This document shows positions 22,833-33,205 of a stretch of DNA of 64,000 bases, piece after piece (the stretch's first letter is position 1; each line of letters starts with the position of its first letter). Both the position numbers and the translations under genes were made by a program. The stretch is from assembly GCA_012861695.1 (NCBI GenBank), contig JAAOOA010000012.1, forward strand, positions 1,774,501 through 1,838,500, given 5' to 3'. This DNA is from Trematomus loennbergii (lineage: Eukaryota > Chordata > Actinopteri > Perciformes > Nototheniidae). The notes beneath the pieces were generated by a model. It was not told where the DNA came from. It made no database searches and saw only the letters and a program-made list of their open reading frames with translations.

Positions 22833-22970
22833 ATGTCACAGTCTAAACTGTATTCACAAAAGTACAGAAAGGAGTGGGAATCAAGCCCTGAGTTTAAAGG
22901 ATGGTTGAAGCCATTTATTGGAGATGACACACGGGCATACTGCCTTTATTGTAAGGGAGATTTCTACTAA
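22833..22970 (+). pseudogene. hAT transposase, N-terminal BED finger only
   Basis: An ATG at 22833 opens 45 codons with 'KYRKEWESSPEFKGWL' and 'AYCLYC', the pattern of BED-type zinc fingers at the N-terminus of hAT transposases (aromatic KY..W, then CxxC). The frame runs exactly to TAA at 22968-22970, the target-site duplication of the Harbinger-like MITE inserted at 22971, so the insertion truncates it. No RNaseH-like DDE or dimerisation domain remains downstream. An intact protein would bind the TIRs and cut DNA. Confidence 0.75.
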
Positions 22971-23725
22971 GGTGCCGTTTACACGAGGACAAAACGGCTT
23001 GTATCTGCATAGTTTCTCTTACGTATAGCCCTATTATTTACACGAGGCCGATAGAAACGGACCCCACAAACGATAACGGGTCCCAAGGTGGATAGATTTG
23101 CAAACAAAACTCTCTGGGGGTCAAACGAGTCCGTGTAATCACCTCTATACGAATATTTCCTGAAAAAATAACGATAGCCCCACCTCTCCCCGCCTCTGCT
23201 GCTCACTGCTGTAGCATGGCCAGTAGCTACTGTCAGTAGCTACTGCTAGTGCTACTGCTACTGACCATGCTACAGATGTTAGTACAACATCTACAGCTCG
23301 ACCATGCTACAGATGTTAGTGCAAAATCTACAGCTCCTCTACCATCAGCAACAAGTGGACATGGAGAATTACATGAACTACTGTTGCTAAATCCACCACG
23401 GGGCATAAACAGAAGGGTAGCCATGGCAACATTGCTCGGGCCAGCTCCGGCTGCCCGGGGTCTTCTTCGCTGCTTTTGGTGTATTTTGTGGCGGAAGTTA
23501 CAGCGCCACTTACAGTCCCGGCATATGTACTACAGCGTGTCCAGCGCTTTCGAGCGGTCTCGTGTGGAAGTACAGCGCCACTTACAGTCCCGGCATATGT
23601 ACTACAGCGTTTCCAGCGGTCTCGTTTGAACAGACACGTTAAATGAAACGAATGCATGTGAACGGAAGACTTTTTTGAAAGCGCATACTGTGCATAAACG
23701 CAAACGTTCCCGCGTGCATATGGCC
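22971..23725 (+). mobile_element. Harbinger-like MITE, copy 1
   Basis: It is flanked by TAA on both sides (22968-22970 and 23726-23728), fitting the three-base TWA target of PIF/Harbinger elements. The left subterminal 'gtttacacgag' pairs with the right 'cgttcccgcgtgcat'. The interior matches the second copy at 53555-54171 at high identity ('cacgaggccg', 'aacgataacgggtccc', 'agcgccacttacagtcccgg'). This copy is 755 bases, longer than the other (617), through local duplications: the 'ctactg' region near 23225-23270 and a repeated 'gcgccacttacagtcc' block near 23510-23600. It has no transposase. Confidence 0.75.
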
Positions 23726-23999
23726 TAAAAACTACTAAAACTACTTTCTACTTTTTCTAATAGAGATATTTCTGATCTACTGTCGTCTGGATTTACTCTG
23801 GTGGTTTAGAGTTTTGATCCTTGAAGGGGGTGGAACATTTTCTTTACTCCTCTCTCCCATGCTCTCTCCTAGCCGCCATTACATGATATGCAAATTGGGC
23901 GAAGACGTCATTTAGGGACTTCTGGTGACTTTTCGGACAGCCAATAGCTACTTTCCTTACTATGGAGATGGCAACACTGCAGGCAGTATAGGTTAATAG

Positions 24000-24150
24000 G
24001 TTGCTAATTTATACCCCTGTAATTATGTTGTGATGTCCTTTTTGTTTTCTGTTGTTTTTATGTGTAACCAATGTACCGCAGGTCTCCCTTGAAAAAGAGA
24101 TCGTTGATCTCGATGGGATTTTTTAACCTGGTTAAATAAAGGCTACAAAC
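24000..24150 (+). repeat. LINE 3'-tail fragment
   Basis: The sequence around 24080-24150 ('gtctcccttgaaaaagagat', 'gatctcgatgggat', then 'ggttaaataaagg') has the form of a common teleost non-LTR retrotransposon 3' end. It lies between the hAT duplication and the right half of the split MITE, so it is another late insertion or part of the rearranged junction. No coding part is present. Confidence 0.5.
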
Positions 24151-24272
24151 AACAAACAGTATGAGAAAAATAAAGAGCTTTTTGAACATTAAAGCATGGA
24201 GACATGTCACAGTAGAGACACTACATACAAATATGAACCTCAGATGTGCATTATATGTCCTCTTTATGTCTA

Positions 24273-25150
24273 GTTAAAGGAGGAAAAGAGAATTTTCCTC
24301 AACCATGAGGGTTAGGGTTGGGTTTAACGTTAGACATATTGGTGTGGTTGTGAGATCAAAAAGAAGAGAAAAAAACCAACAACTCTTTATCTCTCCAACA
24401 GTAAACCAACAGGCTTTTGTTAAATGTTTTACAAGCATTGGCTTGAATAACGCACATGAATGATTTTCGCGCTTTCTTCTCCAACTGCAGTAAACTTAAT
24501 AAAATGGGGGCATAAACAAAAGAGCTCTATTACAAAATAACCTATTGATATAGATTTGTTTAGAGTTTGACTCGGGCAGCAAATGAGCAAGTCAGTGACT
24601 TAAGTGTTTCCAAATGTCTGCAAAAAGTCAACACAGTTAACGTGCACATTGTATTTACCAGATCAATGGCATCTATCATGTTATGAAAAGCCTAGACTTT
24701 ACATTTCAACATGAAAAATAATTTCTTCAATCCTGCAAAGTGATATGTAAACCTAGGTATGGTGCCACAGGGTTTCAATCGTTTCAATACCAGGTATTAA
24801 GTTTAGTATCAGGGCTTAAAGGACAATTGCACGTTAATACCTTCCCATCCTGTTTGATTCACTGTAATGTTATCCAGACAGCTCACATGAATGATACTGA
24901 CTGCCTGCCAACTTTTTCAAAGTACGTGTCAATGTGTGTAGCTGCCAGCACAGCTCCCTATCTATAGGCGATTTATAATAATTGGCTAATCTTTATTCAA
25001 AAGCTGTAATGTACCTAAAGAGGGAGAGTAGAGAGGAAGAGGGAGGTGGAGGGTTGGAAAGCGTGTGAAGAGAAAAACAGGCAGAGAGGTAAAAGAGAAT
25101 AAAAACAGAGATAGGGAGAGGGGGAAAAAAGACGCACAAAGGAGTAAAAA
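24273..25150. other. Intergenic, upstream of mxra5
   Basis: Non-coding. The right end (from about 25015) becomes purine-rich on the plus strand (gagagg runs) just before the proposed mxra5 promoter. No gene is recognised. Confidence 0.5.
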
Positions 25151-25151
25151 C

Positions 25152-25159
25152 TATAAAAG
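25152..25159 (+). promoter_or_regulatory. mxra5: Candidate TATA box of mxra5
   Basis: TATAAAAG lies in a purine-rich stretch about 530 bases before a perfect-consensus splice donor (CAG|GTGAGT at 25684-25692). Start of transcription would be expected roughly 25-35 bases downstream. It is assigned to mxra5 because the next plus-strand exon is the mxra5 ATG exon and no other gene intervenes. Unproven without transcript data. Confidence 0.3.
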
Positions 25160-25184
25160 AAAAAAGGAAAGCTAAGTGATAATG

Positions 25185-25686
25185 TTTCCAGCAGGATTGT
25201 CCGTGTGAAATGGAAATGAGGAGTCTCAGAGAGGGAAGGCGGGAGAGAATATGAATGGAGGAGGTGAAGGAAGGAGCGTAGGTGTAGGAGGGGATGGAGA
25301 AGCAGCATTCCTGACCGCACAGTTACAGAACAGGACTAGAAGGAGGGATAGAAGTTAATCCGAAATCCAGATGCCTTCAGGACCAACAGAGGGTCAAACA
25401 TATCCACAGACACACACACACATACACATACACACACACACACACGCACGCACGCACAGAAGGCGCTCCATCCCCTCTCCTGCTCTCCTGTTCACAGACC
25501 TCGGAAACTCGGTGGCTTTACAAGTCAGCAAACACCAAACGGACAAAAACATTGACTGGATACTTTTTTACATCCGTTTTTCTTGTAAAACTCTGATTTT
25601 CAGCCTGCAGTGAAAACAAAAGGACTTTTTTGGGGTCTTTTTGCACTTCAACTGTTTATTCTTTCCCTTTCTGGAGTTATTTCCAG
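25185..25686 (+). other. mxra5: Candidate non-coding exon 1 of mxra5
   Basis: The 3' edge is defined by a very strong donor, TTCCAG|GTGAGT, at 25686. The start is only estimated from the TATA-like box. It holds a (CA)n/(GCAC)n tract at 25409-25457, then mixed sequence without a long credible reading frame. The 7.4-kb intron that would follow ends at the acceptor before 33080. The arrangement (5' UTR exon, long first intron, ATG in exon 2) is common for extracellular matrix genes; here it is inference. Confidence 0.35.
25409..25457. repeat. (CA)n microsatellite
   Basis: CA dinucleotides with interruptions 'cata' and ending in 'cgcacgcacgcac'. It lies in the proposed first exon of mxra5. Confidence 0.85.
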
Positions 25687-26704
25687 GTGAGTCTCTTGTG
25701 GTTTTCATAATGAGAAGTTGCTAAATGTTCCCAGATGTAACAGTCACTTTAACAGCGGCAGTTGTTTGTGTGGAGGTTTGTTTTCTTTCTGTTCAGCTTT
25801 CTGGTTTTCATTAAAGTTTTTAATTGAAAATCCATCTTACATGCCTAAGCAACAGCAACAGTTTGCATGGTTAGGTTTCAGAAGCTGATGTATAGCTGAT
25901 GATTTAGTGTCCTCATTTAGGAGTGACAGTTAAATAACTTGCGGTTGTAAAATGACTGTGTCATGTATTGACAGATGTGGTTGGTGTCGTGCTAACTCAT
26001 CTGTTTATTGACTTGTGTTAAGTGGGATAAGAAGAAAACAAACGTGTGTTTATTTTACTCCAATGAGCTACTTTATTCCCCGTAAAATAGAGAAAACTGT
26101 TAAAAAAACGCTTGTACTTTTTTGACCTATATGTAACCCTTTTTTGCCCCCCATCCACCACAAAAAGGAATCCAGTACGATTATGTTCAAAGAGCATCTG
26201 AAAGTTGCAAATATTTATACTTCACATACCGTGCGCAAGACTCATAAATCTCTTTCAATCACAGAGTGTGTTTACTATAATCAGGTCCATGGGTGAAGTG
26301 CATTTCAGTCATAGTGGTACCATATAGCACTTCAGGCAAACAGACGCACTGTATAAATACTCTTTCGTATTTTTTTAGCTCCACACAGCTTTGATTTAAA
26401 GGGTGCCAGATTCCAGTAATAATAAGCAACAGACACCAGATAGTGCAAAGTATTTTAAGATTTGCAAAAAAGCCACCTGAGCGTCTTTCCGTGCCACTGC
26501 AGCAAGCCATTGCTAAAACTTTGAGAGATTTACAGCCAATACTTGGAAAGGAATTTTCAAAGGACTCTGCCCATTAATTTTAAGCAACTAATTAACACCT
26601 AGTCAGAGGACTTTGTGTCTCGCCTCATACATCAGTGAAAGTGAAAACGTTTTATCACATCCATAGATAAAATTGCTTTAAACCAATGTGGGCTATTCAC
26701 CTCA

Positions 26705-27187
26705 GCAGAGGACATCTTATGCTCATTTTCAGGTTTCATATTTGTATTTAGCTCCTCTACTGGGACATGTCTCCATGCTTTAATGTTCAAAAAGCTCTTT
26801 ATTTTTCTCATACTGTCTGTGCTGCAGCACCTCTTTTCACCCTCTGTCTGAAACCAGAGCCCAGTCTGCTCTGATTGGTTGGCTGGCCGGCTCTGCTGTG
26901 ACTGGTCAACTGCTTGGAGATGTCCCGCCCCTTAGCCTATCACATACAATGTGTTGGAGCGCTAGCCAATTGAAGTAAGAGTGTTACATAGTGATGTCAC
27001 TCCATTACGGAAGTAAACAAAGGAGTCAAATCAAGGTCTTTTATACGGGGTTGGGGGTTGTGTGGGAAAGAAAACCCTCAGGTTTGGACTTGTTTGCCTT
27101 GGCAGATCATTTACATGCACAAAACCAGTATAACACACTACAGGAAAAGGAAACCCTAAAAAGCATCAAAGGATGTGTCTCTTTAAG
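26705..27187 (+). mobile_element. MITE 'B', intact relative of the split copy
   Basis: It begins near 'gaggacatcttatgct' and ends near 'agcatcaaaggatgtgtc', giving imperfect inverted ends (ggacatcttatgct against agcat...atgtg). The interior matches both halves of the interrupted copy at 21405-24272 in the opposite orientation. It lies in the proposed first intron of mxra5. No coding capacity; superfamily not determined. Confidence 0.65.
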
Positions 27188-28029
27188 AAAAAATGCGGAA
27201 AGCCAAAAAACTATATATATTGATGTTCAAATTTCAAACGTTTTTTTGTCATTTGTCTAATGGTGTTTCTAGTTGTTTTATGATCTTAATCTTCTAGAGA
27301 TGGCACAACTCAAATGAAAGAGATTTCTGAACGTCTGTATATGGGTAGCACATGATGTTAAAGACTTGCATGAAAACATGTGGAAATCGTATTGTAGTCT
27401 TCTATTAACATGTGTTATCTTGAATAAAGCAGCTGTGACTTGGCTGCCAGTCATTTTAATGCTTTTGACAGGAAGATGAATTGGCCTGACTCAGACATTC
27501 TTGAATGAAAACATCAAGTATTAAAGACATTTGTTTGGCTTTTGATCTGTTTTTATGGATTAAGTTTAGACAACAAAACTGTGTTTGGTTGTTAGTATTG
27601 AATCGTCATGCTGCATGCTAGCTAAAGCCACACATGATGCCTCAAAAGCAAAAACACATGGTTATTTCTTCTCACTGTAATACTTGTTCCTATTACAATT
27701 ATGCGTTTAAGGCTGTTACTCATGCGCTAGCATTAGAAACAAACAACTTTATGGTGTGGTCCATTTCTAGTTAGATAGGATGAATGAGTTGATTAACTCA
27801 GTCATTTAGAAATAATTATCCTGCATGTTGCAACTTCTTGAAGTGTTCAAGACTATTTTGAGTAAAGGATGTGTGTTTAGAGCACAGTTTCTTGACTTGC
27901 ATAAAGCGTTTAAAACATAAAATCATCCGATAGGTTTTTCTACACTACACTGTATAGGGTGAGGCCTTTTACTTTATATCTGCTTGTTGACAATGTGTGT
28001 TTTTTTTTTTAAATAATGCATTGTCATCA

Positions 28030-28095
28030 ATAAATTCATGCTCAATTGGAGTGCCACAAGGCTCAACTCTGGGCCACTGTTTTTCATTTGATTTA
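28030..28095 (+). repeat. Relic of a LINE reverse transcriptase
   Basis: A short plus-strand frame reads 'IGVPQGSTLG', which matches the GVPQGS-LGP motif of non-LTR reverse transcriptases. Nothing else of the domain is recognisable in the flanks, so this is a deeply eroded fragment inside the presumed first intron of mxra5. Confidence 0.5.
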
Positions 28096-29579
28096 TGAAT
28101 ACATTTGCGAGAATGTTGAAAAAATAATTATATATATTTTGTGTAAACAGCTTAGTTTTATAAAACATAATGAAACACGTCCATGAGTTTTTAGTATTAT
28201 GAAGTATTTAGGTATGCTTTTGAATGTCAATTTGAAATGTTGACTTATTTTCACATCTTCCTTATTCTTTCTACTTGTCTTGTAACCATAATATGTTGGC
28301 TAATTTATTCAATTATGTTAATTATTCAGATTGTCTCTATTGCAAGTCCCTTATCAAACAGTGTCAGGCTTATATCAAATTAAAGTCAACTTCAGCTATA
28401 TTGAGTATAATTTAAGACTAAATACTCAATACACTGTTTACTGTTTACTACCAAGATATCTGTCTTCTTTGTTTTTTGCTCCACAAACTCCTGCTATCAT
28501 TCAATACAGTGTATGCTAGATACAAATCCAGTTATTTATTGGTGGGATTTCTATGTTCTTTACTGCAGTAGTACCGTATAACGTTTTATGATGCAGTACA
28601 GCCCTTCCTGCTTCTACTTCATTCAATATATTTGTTGGTCCTTTCCAGTTTTTTTACCTTCGTGACAGCATGATGTTGACATTAAAAATACACCACAGAA
28701 GAGGAGGATGGTTGTAAGATGAAAGAAAGACCATATATAAGGAAACAAGAAGTAAAGGGTGAATTTTGGCAGGACTTAGAGGAAAACCACTACGTGCCAG
28801 TGAGCATATGATTTTGATAAGCAGGGGTGCTCTGGCTCTTCACTGGAAGTACTTTATCTCTTTCAGGTCAGAGTCTGGGAGGGGTACTAAGTGATTTCAC
28901 TACAGGAACACCTTTTCTCTATTCTCATCTCTTTCCATTCTGCTGTCCTCTCCTCCTCTAACATACTTTCCTTTGCTTTTTTCCTCTCCTGTCCTCTCAG
29001 TTATCTAAGTGCTAACACAGGAGGTCTGGTAAAGCCATTAGAGGAGAGCAGGAGCCGAGAACTAGCTGACTGACAGCGTTTACCTGTGATCACCATAACG
29101 TCTCGACACTTGAGACGGACAGAATGGACACCTTTATTGCTCTGTAACGTTGAGGTAGAAGCTCCTTCCTGACACATGATATAAGTAAGGGTTGCTGAAC
29201 ATCTGTGTGTAACACCCAATAAAAGGCCTCCAAAATCCCTTCAAAGTGTCATTTAAATTACTGAATGGATTTCCAAATGTACACACACAATATGGGATAT
29301 TTATTATGAGCCATAAGTATGATATATCCCATCTCAGAAACTGGCTTTTAACGATGTTGCATGCATTTTTATGATCTTGGACACAAGATGGCAAAGTAAT
29401 TAGAGACCAGAGGGCACACGTTCCAGCTCTTGTGACACAAAGCATCCCCCTGCTGCTGAGGGAACCTTAAGCACAACGAGTGTCTGTTCTGTGGTTGATC
29501 CTGACCCCTGAGTATGCAAGAGAGAAGACTTTCCACTGTGGATCATTACATTTATTATTATCTTAGTGGTTTTTAATGC

Positions 29580-29730
29580 ACAATTGCACATACTTTATCA
29601 ACAGAGACAGGAAAGACCAAATGTAATGGCTATTTCCTTGGCCCAAACTTTTCAACCAGTTTCATAAAAATCAGTGAAGCGGTTATTCCCTAGACCTTTG
29701 GACTTACAGACAAACAGAAAAATGGGAGCC
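29580..29730. repeat. Interspersed repeat fragment
   Basis: The core 'agtttcataaaaatc...gcggttattccctagac...acagacaaacag' resembles a second stretch near 63005-63080 ('agtttcatgaaaatc...gttatcctgctgacc...agacaaacaag'). This is a recurrent teleost repeat pattern; ends and class were not determined. Confidence 0.4.
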
Positions 29731-30059
29731 TCAACTGAGCCGCAAATGCAACGCACCTATGCGCTTATGCGGCGCAATTAGTGTGGCGCGGCATGGTTTC
29801 GCCGCTGCGAGGCTCCACTAGCACCAAGTTGATAGTATACAAGTTAGACCAAGAGGGCAATTCAACGTTTGGATACAGCATGTACCTCAAGAATCTTGCA
29901 ATATATAACACAGTAGGCTAAATATAATTCCCATTCGCTCTGACATTGTCACATTGCAAAGCTAACCTGTTCTTGGCAGGAACACCACCCCCTTGTGGCA
30001 TGACCACCAAAACAGAAAAATATGGACACAAGATGTGTGCAAATGTATTTAGTATCCTA

Positions 30060-30585
30060 TCCATTTGAACATGATTTAAGTGGGGGTGGACCTAACATCC
30101 TCTAGGGGGGTCCGGGGGCATGCTCCCCCTGGAAGATTATTTTTTTTTAATATTGAAGTTAAAAGCATCAATCTGGTGCACTTTGAGAGCAAATTAAGAG
30201 ATCTATGGATACATCTCTCAACATCAATATGAAACAGAACTGTAAGCAGATACAAATTAAAACCTATAATTGCACACTAAAACCATTATTTTAAAAAAAG
30301 AACTATTTCACATAAACCTCTGGTTTTTACTGGGGCTGGGGCAGTTCAACTTGATTTTGGGGGGGGGGAGTGCTGTACGCAATATAGGCGTAGTTCTGTT
30401 AGTATAAGATAATAAGATGTACTTTGTTGATCCAAAATCAAATGACATTTTAAAAAATATATTTTTTTAATTTCTAACTTTTTTTTTCTTTTTCTCCCCA
30501 ATTTTCGGCGCCCCCGATGGGTTGATTTAGCATTCGCCTATACTGCCTATGCCAAGGGCTGGCCCTGGACTGAGCCCCAGTAAAT
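30060..30585. repeat. Old DNA-transposon-like repeat
   Basis: 'ctctaggggggtccggggg' with 'catgctccccctgg' near 30100-30135, and a right edge near 30520-30570 ('cgcccccgatgggttg', 'gccaagggctggccctg'), resemble pieces of a decayed, non-coding hAT-like transposon. A left inverted repeat and target duplication could not be matched, so limits are approximate. Confidence 0.35.
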
Positions 30586-30761
30586 GGTCCCCCAGCTCTA
30601 CCTGGTGCACTATGTGGCAGCCCATTTCTTATTTAATTCACCAGTTTTCATTAATACAATCTGAAGATTATCTTACTGTTGGAACATTCAATCATTGTAT
30701 CTGAGCTGTCACCACCACTGACCCCCTGATGTAGTCTAATGGCTTTGTCAGATCAGGAAGA

Positions 30762-30767
30762 CACACA

Positions 30768-30824
<57 letters not shown>
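30762..30824. repeat. (CA)n microsatellite
   Basis: An almost pure CA run of about 60 bases with one CCA interruption, in the presumed first intron of mxra5. Confidence 0.95.
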
Positions 30825-30825
<1 letters not shown>

Positions 30826-30989
30826 CACAGCTGTAAGGTAAATTAGCCTCCCTGTGCAGAGAGACACATTGAAAGAAGTGGAAATAGGAAAGCCCAAACT
30901 GGCCTCTAATTACATCAAAATATGTATGAGCGTTCTTTGGTTCTCTTTATCTTCCTTCACCCATTCCTGTTGGGTTTGTTAAGTATTGG

Positions 30990-30996
30990 TGTGAGT

Positions 30997-31051
<55 letters not shown>

Positions 31052-31114
31052 GTGTGTGTGGTGTGTGTGCGTGCGTGCGTGCGTGCGTGCGTACGTGCGT
31101 GCGTGCGTGTGTGC

Positions 31115-31157
<43 letters not shown>

Positions 31158-31172
31158 CGTGCGTGCGTGTGT
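30990..31172. repeat. (GT)n/(GCGT)n microsatellite
   Basis: Alternating purine-pyrimidine tract: GT runs flank a GTGCGTGC block. It yields Cys/Val and Thr/His frames that are artefacts. Such tracts can adopt Z-DNA; no function is implied. Confidence 0.95.
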
Positions 31173-31239
31173 AATTGGTTTGTAATAACATAGTAAGTGC
31201 CAAACCACCTGGCACTGCAACAAACCACATCTGCAAATG

Positions 31240-31547
31240 TTAAAGGTAGGGTAGGTAATTTTGGAGAAACCAGCTTGAGTGCGCTAGAATTTGAAAATCG
31301 AGATAAGTTTGTGCACAGATGGAAGGCTGACAGGCAGGTAGGCTATCCAGTTATTTTAGCCGGGCCGGCTAAAATGATTGGATGTGCTTTTTACAGTATT
31401 ACGGCTTCCACAGATGACATTTTTTTATGGATTTTTTGTCAAAGCACTTAAGATATTCATTGCTATCGGGATATCAAGAGCATTCCATGGAATATAACAA
31501 AAGTGTATCTCGAGCCGGTTTCTCAAACTTAGCTACCCCACCTTTAA
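31240..31547 (+). mobile_element. MITE family C, copy 1 (internally deleted)
   Basis: Inverted ends: 'ttaaaggtagggtaggtaa' at the left and 'agctaccccacctttaa' at the right. The interior ('gccgggccggctaaaatgat', 'cactta agatattcattg' region) matches copies at 34047 and 47525. Relative to them it lacks about 80 bases after 'gaatttgaaaat'. Non-coding; in the presumed first intron of mxra5. Confidence 0.75.
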
Positions 31548-32699
31548 GTGGTTATGTTCCATAATCTAATGTATTATATGAGTTTGAGCTACCAGAGTGT
31601 GACTTTGAGTCATTAATCCCCAATGCAGACGGATTCACACGTGAAAAATATACACATATCCCTAGTTGATCATGATCATTCATGTGAGATAAAAAAGGAT
31701 TTGCACGCGGCTGATTCCCCCAGGAAAACGAGCATGTTTTTGTTGAGTGATCAAACCTCTCCGACGTGTGTTATTAACCCTAAGGGCGAATAGTTTGGTA
31801 TTAGGAGAGCTGCTACAGTTGTCAACTTACTCAGCCATGGACATTTTTTCTCACAGATCTCAAATTCTCTCTTAGTCCTGCTAATGCAATCACACAAACC
31901 TTCTTTCTTTCTCTCTTTCAATTATTTTTCTTTCCTTTCCTTTTCCTGGACTGGCTTGGGCATGTGAAAGTGGTTTTCAAATGCTCTGCATTTTAAAGAC
32001 ATGATCATTTTCTCTTTTATGATGTCTGCCTGAAGCTTATAACCAAATCTATTTAGTTTAGCTATTTCCGTTTCAAAGGTAAAACTTCAGCTGAATATGT
32101 ATGAATAAGCAGCTGCAGATTAAATGTTTGTCCATGTCCTAAACATATGTTTATATAAGGGCCCTTTGCCTGTGAATGTGGCTTTTTACTTAATATACAA
32201 ATAATATCTAAAGAGATTTAGTGCAACATAGTAACAGACAGCTTAAGACACATCTTTTTAAATTATCTTTTTATTAGCGACACCCTCCTTTTAAATGGAG
32301 TTTTAATCTTTATTATTTTCTTAATTCTATATTGTTTAATTTATTTAAAAGGTTTTACAAGCTGTAACTTAATTACTTATTTAACCGTTTTATTAGAAAC
32401 ATTTCCTATTAAGTTGGTCTTTTAATCGTTTAACTTTTATATAATTATCATGAAGTTTATATTATTATTATTTTATTGTGTATATATGTTTATTTTATCT
32501 ATTTTATAGGTTTTTACATTTTGTTGTATCGGTTTATTTTATCTTTTGTCTTCCTTTATTTTTCCGACAGGAATCGTTATCTATTTTTTTCCTTTTTTCT
32601 TATCATACCTTTTACTTCCGTGCGTCTTTTGTTGCTGCACATTTTCAAAAAGGTCTTAACATCTGATCTGAGGTGAATTTATTGTTGTTTGTTTTAATT

Positions 32700-32800
32700 T
32701 GTGACGTGTGCCATTTTGTAAAGCACTTTGAGCTGCACCTGCTGTATGAAAAGTGCTATATAAATAAAGCTTTATTATTTTATTATTATTATTATTATAT
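32700..32800 (+). repeat. LINE-like 3' tail with (ATT)n
   Basis: 'aagcactttgagctgcacc' followed by 'gtgctatataaataaagc' and an ATT run is a recurrent 3' end of teleost non-LTR elements. A similar tail lies at about 42305-42365 ('gcactttggctcg...gtgctatataaataaaac'). Confidence 0.5.
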
Positions 32801-33079
32801 TATTAATATGATCTTGTTAATGAGGGACTGGAGCCCATTTCATTATGCAATGATTAAAAGGTGCAGTACAATAGACCTACCACAGGGTCTTTTCCTGATC
32901 CCTCATCATCTGTTCACATGGATGAATAGCAATATCATTATATAAAGTCCCCAGTTTATCAGATACAGATGTACAAGATTAAATCCCCTATTACAGCCTT
33001 GTGATGAATCTGGGTTTCTAATCTTTAGTTTTTGTTGACATGAATCAGTGCATCTAAATCTCTTGATCCCCTCCTGCAG

Positions 33080-33205
33080 GTGTATTGATGACGTGAGCGG
33101 TCACACAGCCATCCAGTCATGGCGCAGTGGGGGTGCGCCAACATCTTCTGCAGGGCGGCTGCAGCGTGGCTTCCCCTTCTCTTCTCATCACTGCTATGGC
33201 AAACG
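33080..33205 (+). CDS. mxra5: mxra5 coding exon 1: start and signal peptide
   Basis: The acceptor 'ctcctgcag' precedes 39 bases of 5' UTR; translation starts at ATG 33119. The 29 codons (MAQWGCANIFCRAAAAWLPL onwards) form a signal peptide with hydrophobic core WLPLLFSSLLW, directing secretion. The exon ends in phase 0 at donor ACG|GTAAAT. The start is chosen because it is the only in-frame Met before the hydrophobic core and the next exon begins the Cys-rich LRRNT. Confidence 0.85.

Larger units (their letters stand above)
21661..23979 (+). mobile_element. hAT transposon remnant with 8-bp target duplication
   Basis: It starts CAGTGTTGCCA and ends with the exact complement TGGCAACACTG, giving 11-base perfect inverted repeats. 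It is flanked by the identical 8-base duplication CAGGCAGT (21653-21660 and 23980-23987). An 8-bp target and CAG...CTG ends define the hAT superfamily. Inside is the beginning of a BED-type transposase (22833-22970). Two later transposons are inserted (22117-22765 and 22971-23725). Without them about 0.9 kb of the element remains, so most of the transposase is deleted. Confidence 0.9.
21405..24272 (-). mobile_element. MITE 'A', split by nested insertions
   Basis: The left piece (about 21405-21660) and right piece (about 24152-24272) match, in reverse complement, the two halves of a continuous copy at about 26707-27050. Shared landmarks are the 'ggagtccaatgg'/'gtttacttccg' end, 'ccaatcagagcagactgggc', and 'atgagaaaaataaagagc' followed by 'catggagacatgtc'. 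Between them are a hAT element with its duplicated target and a short LINE-tail fragment. The older copy is therefore the host of the later ones. The superfamily is unknown. Confidence 0.75.

Noticed and set aside
23249..23629. 126-codon plus-strand frame, and the similar frames near 53808-54093
   Set aside because: They lie inside the Harbinger-like MITE copies and differ between copies by indels that break the frame.
30922..31236. Several Cys/Val- and Thr/His-rich frames
   Set aside because: They are translations of (GT)n/(GCGT)n microsatellite on both strands, with no other coding evidence.
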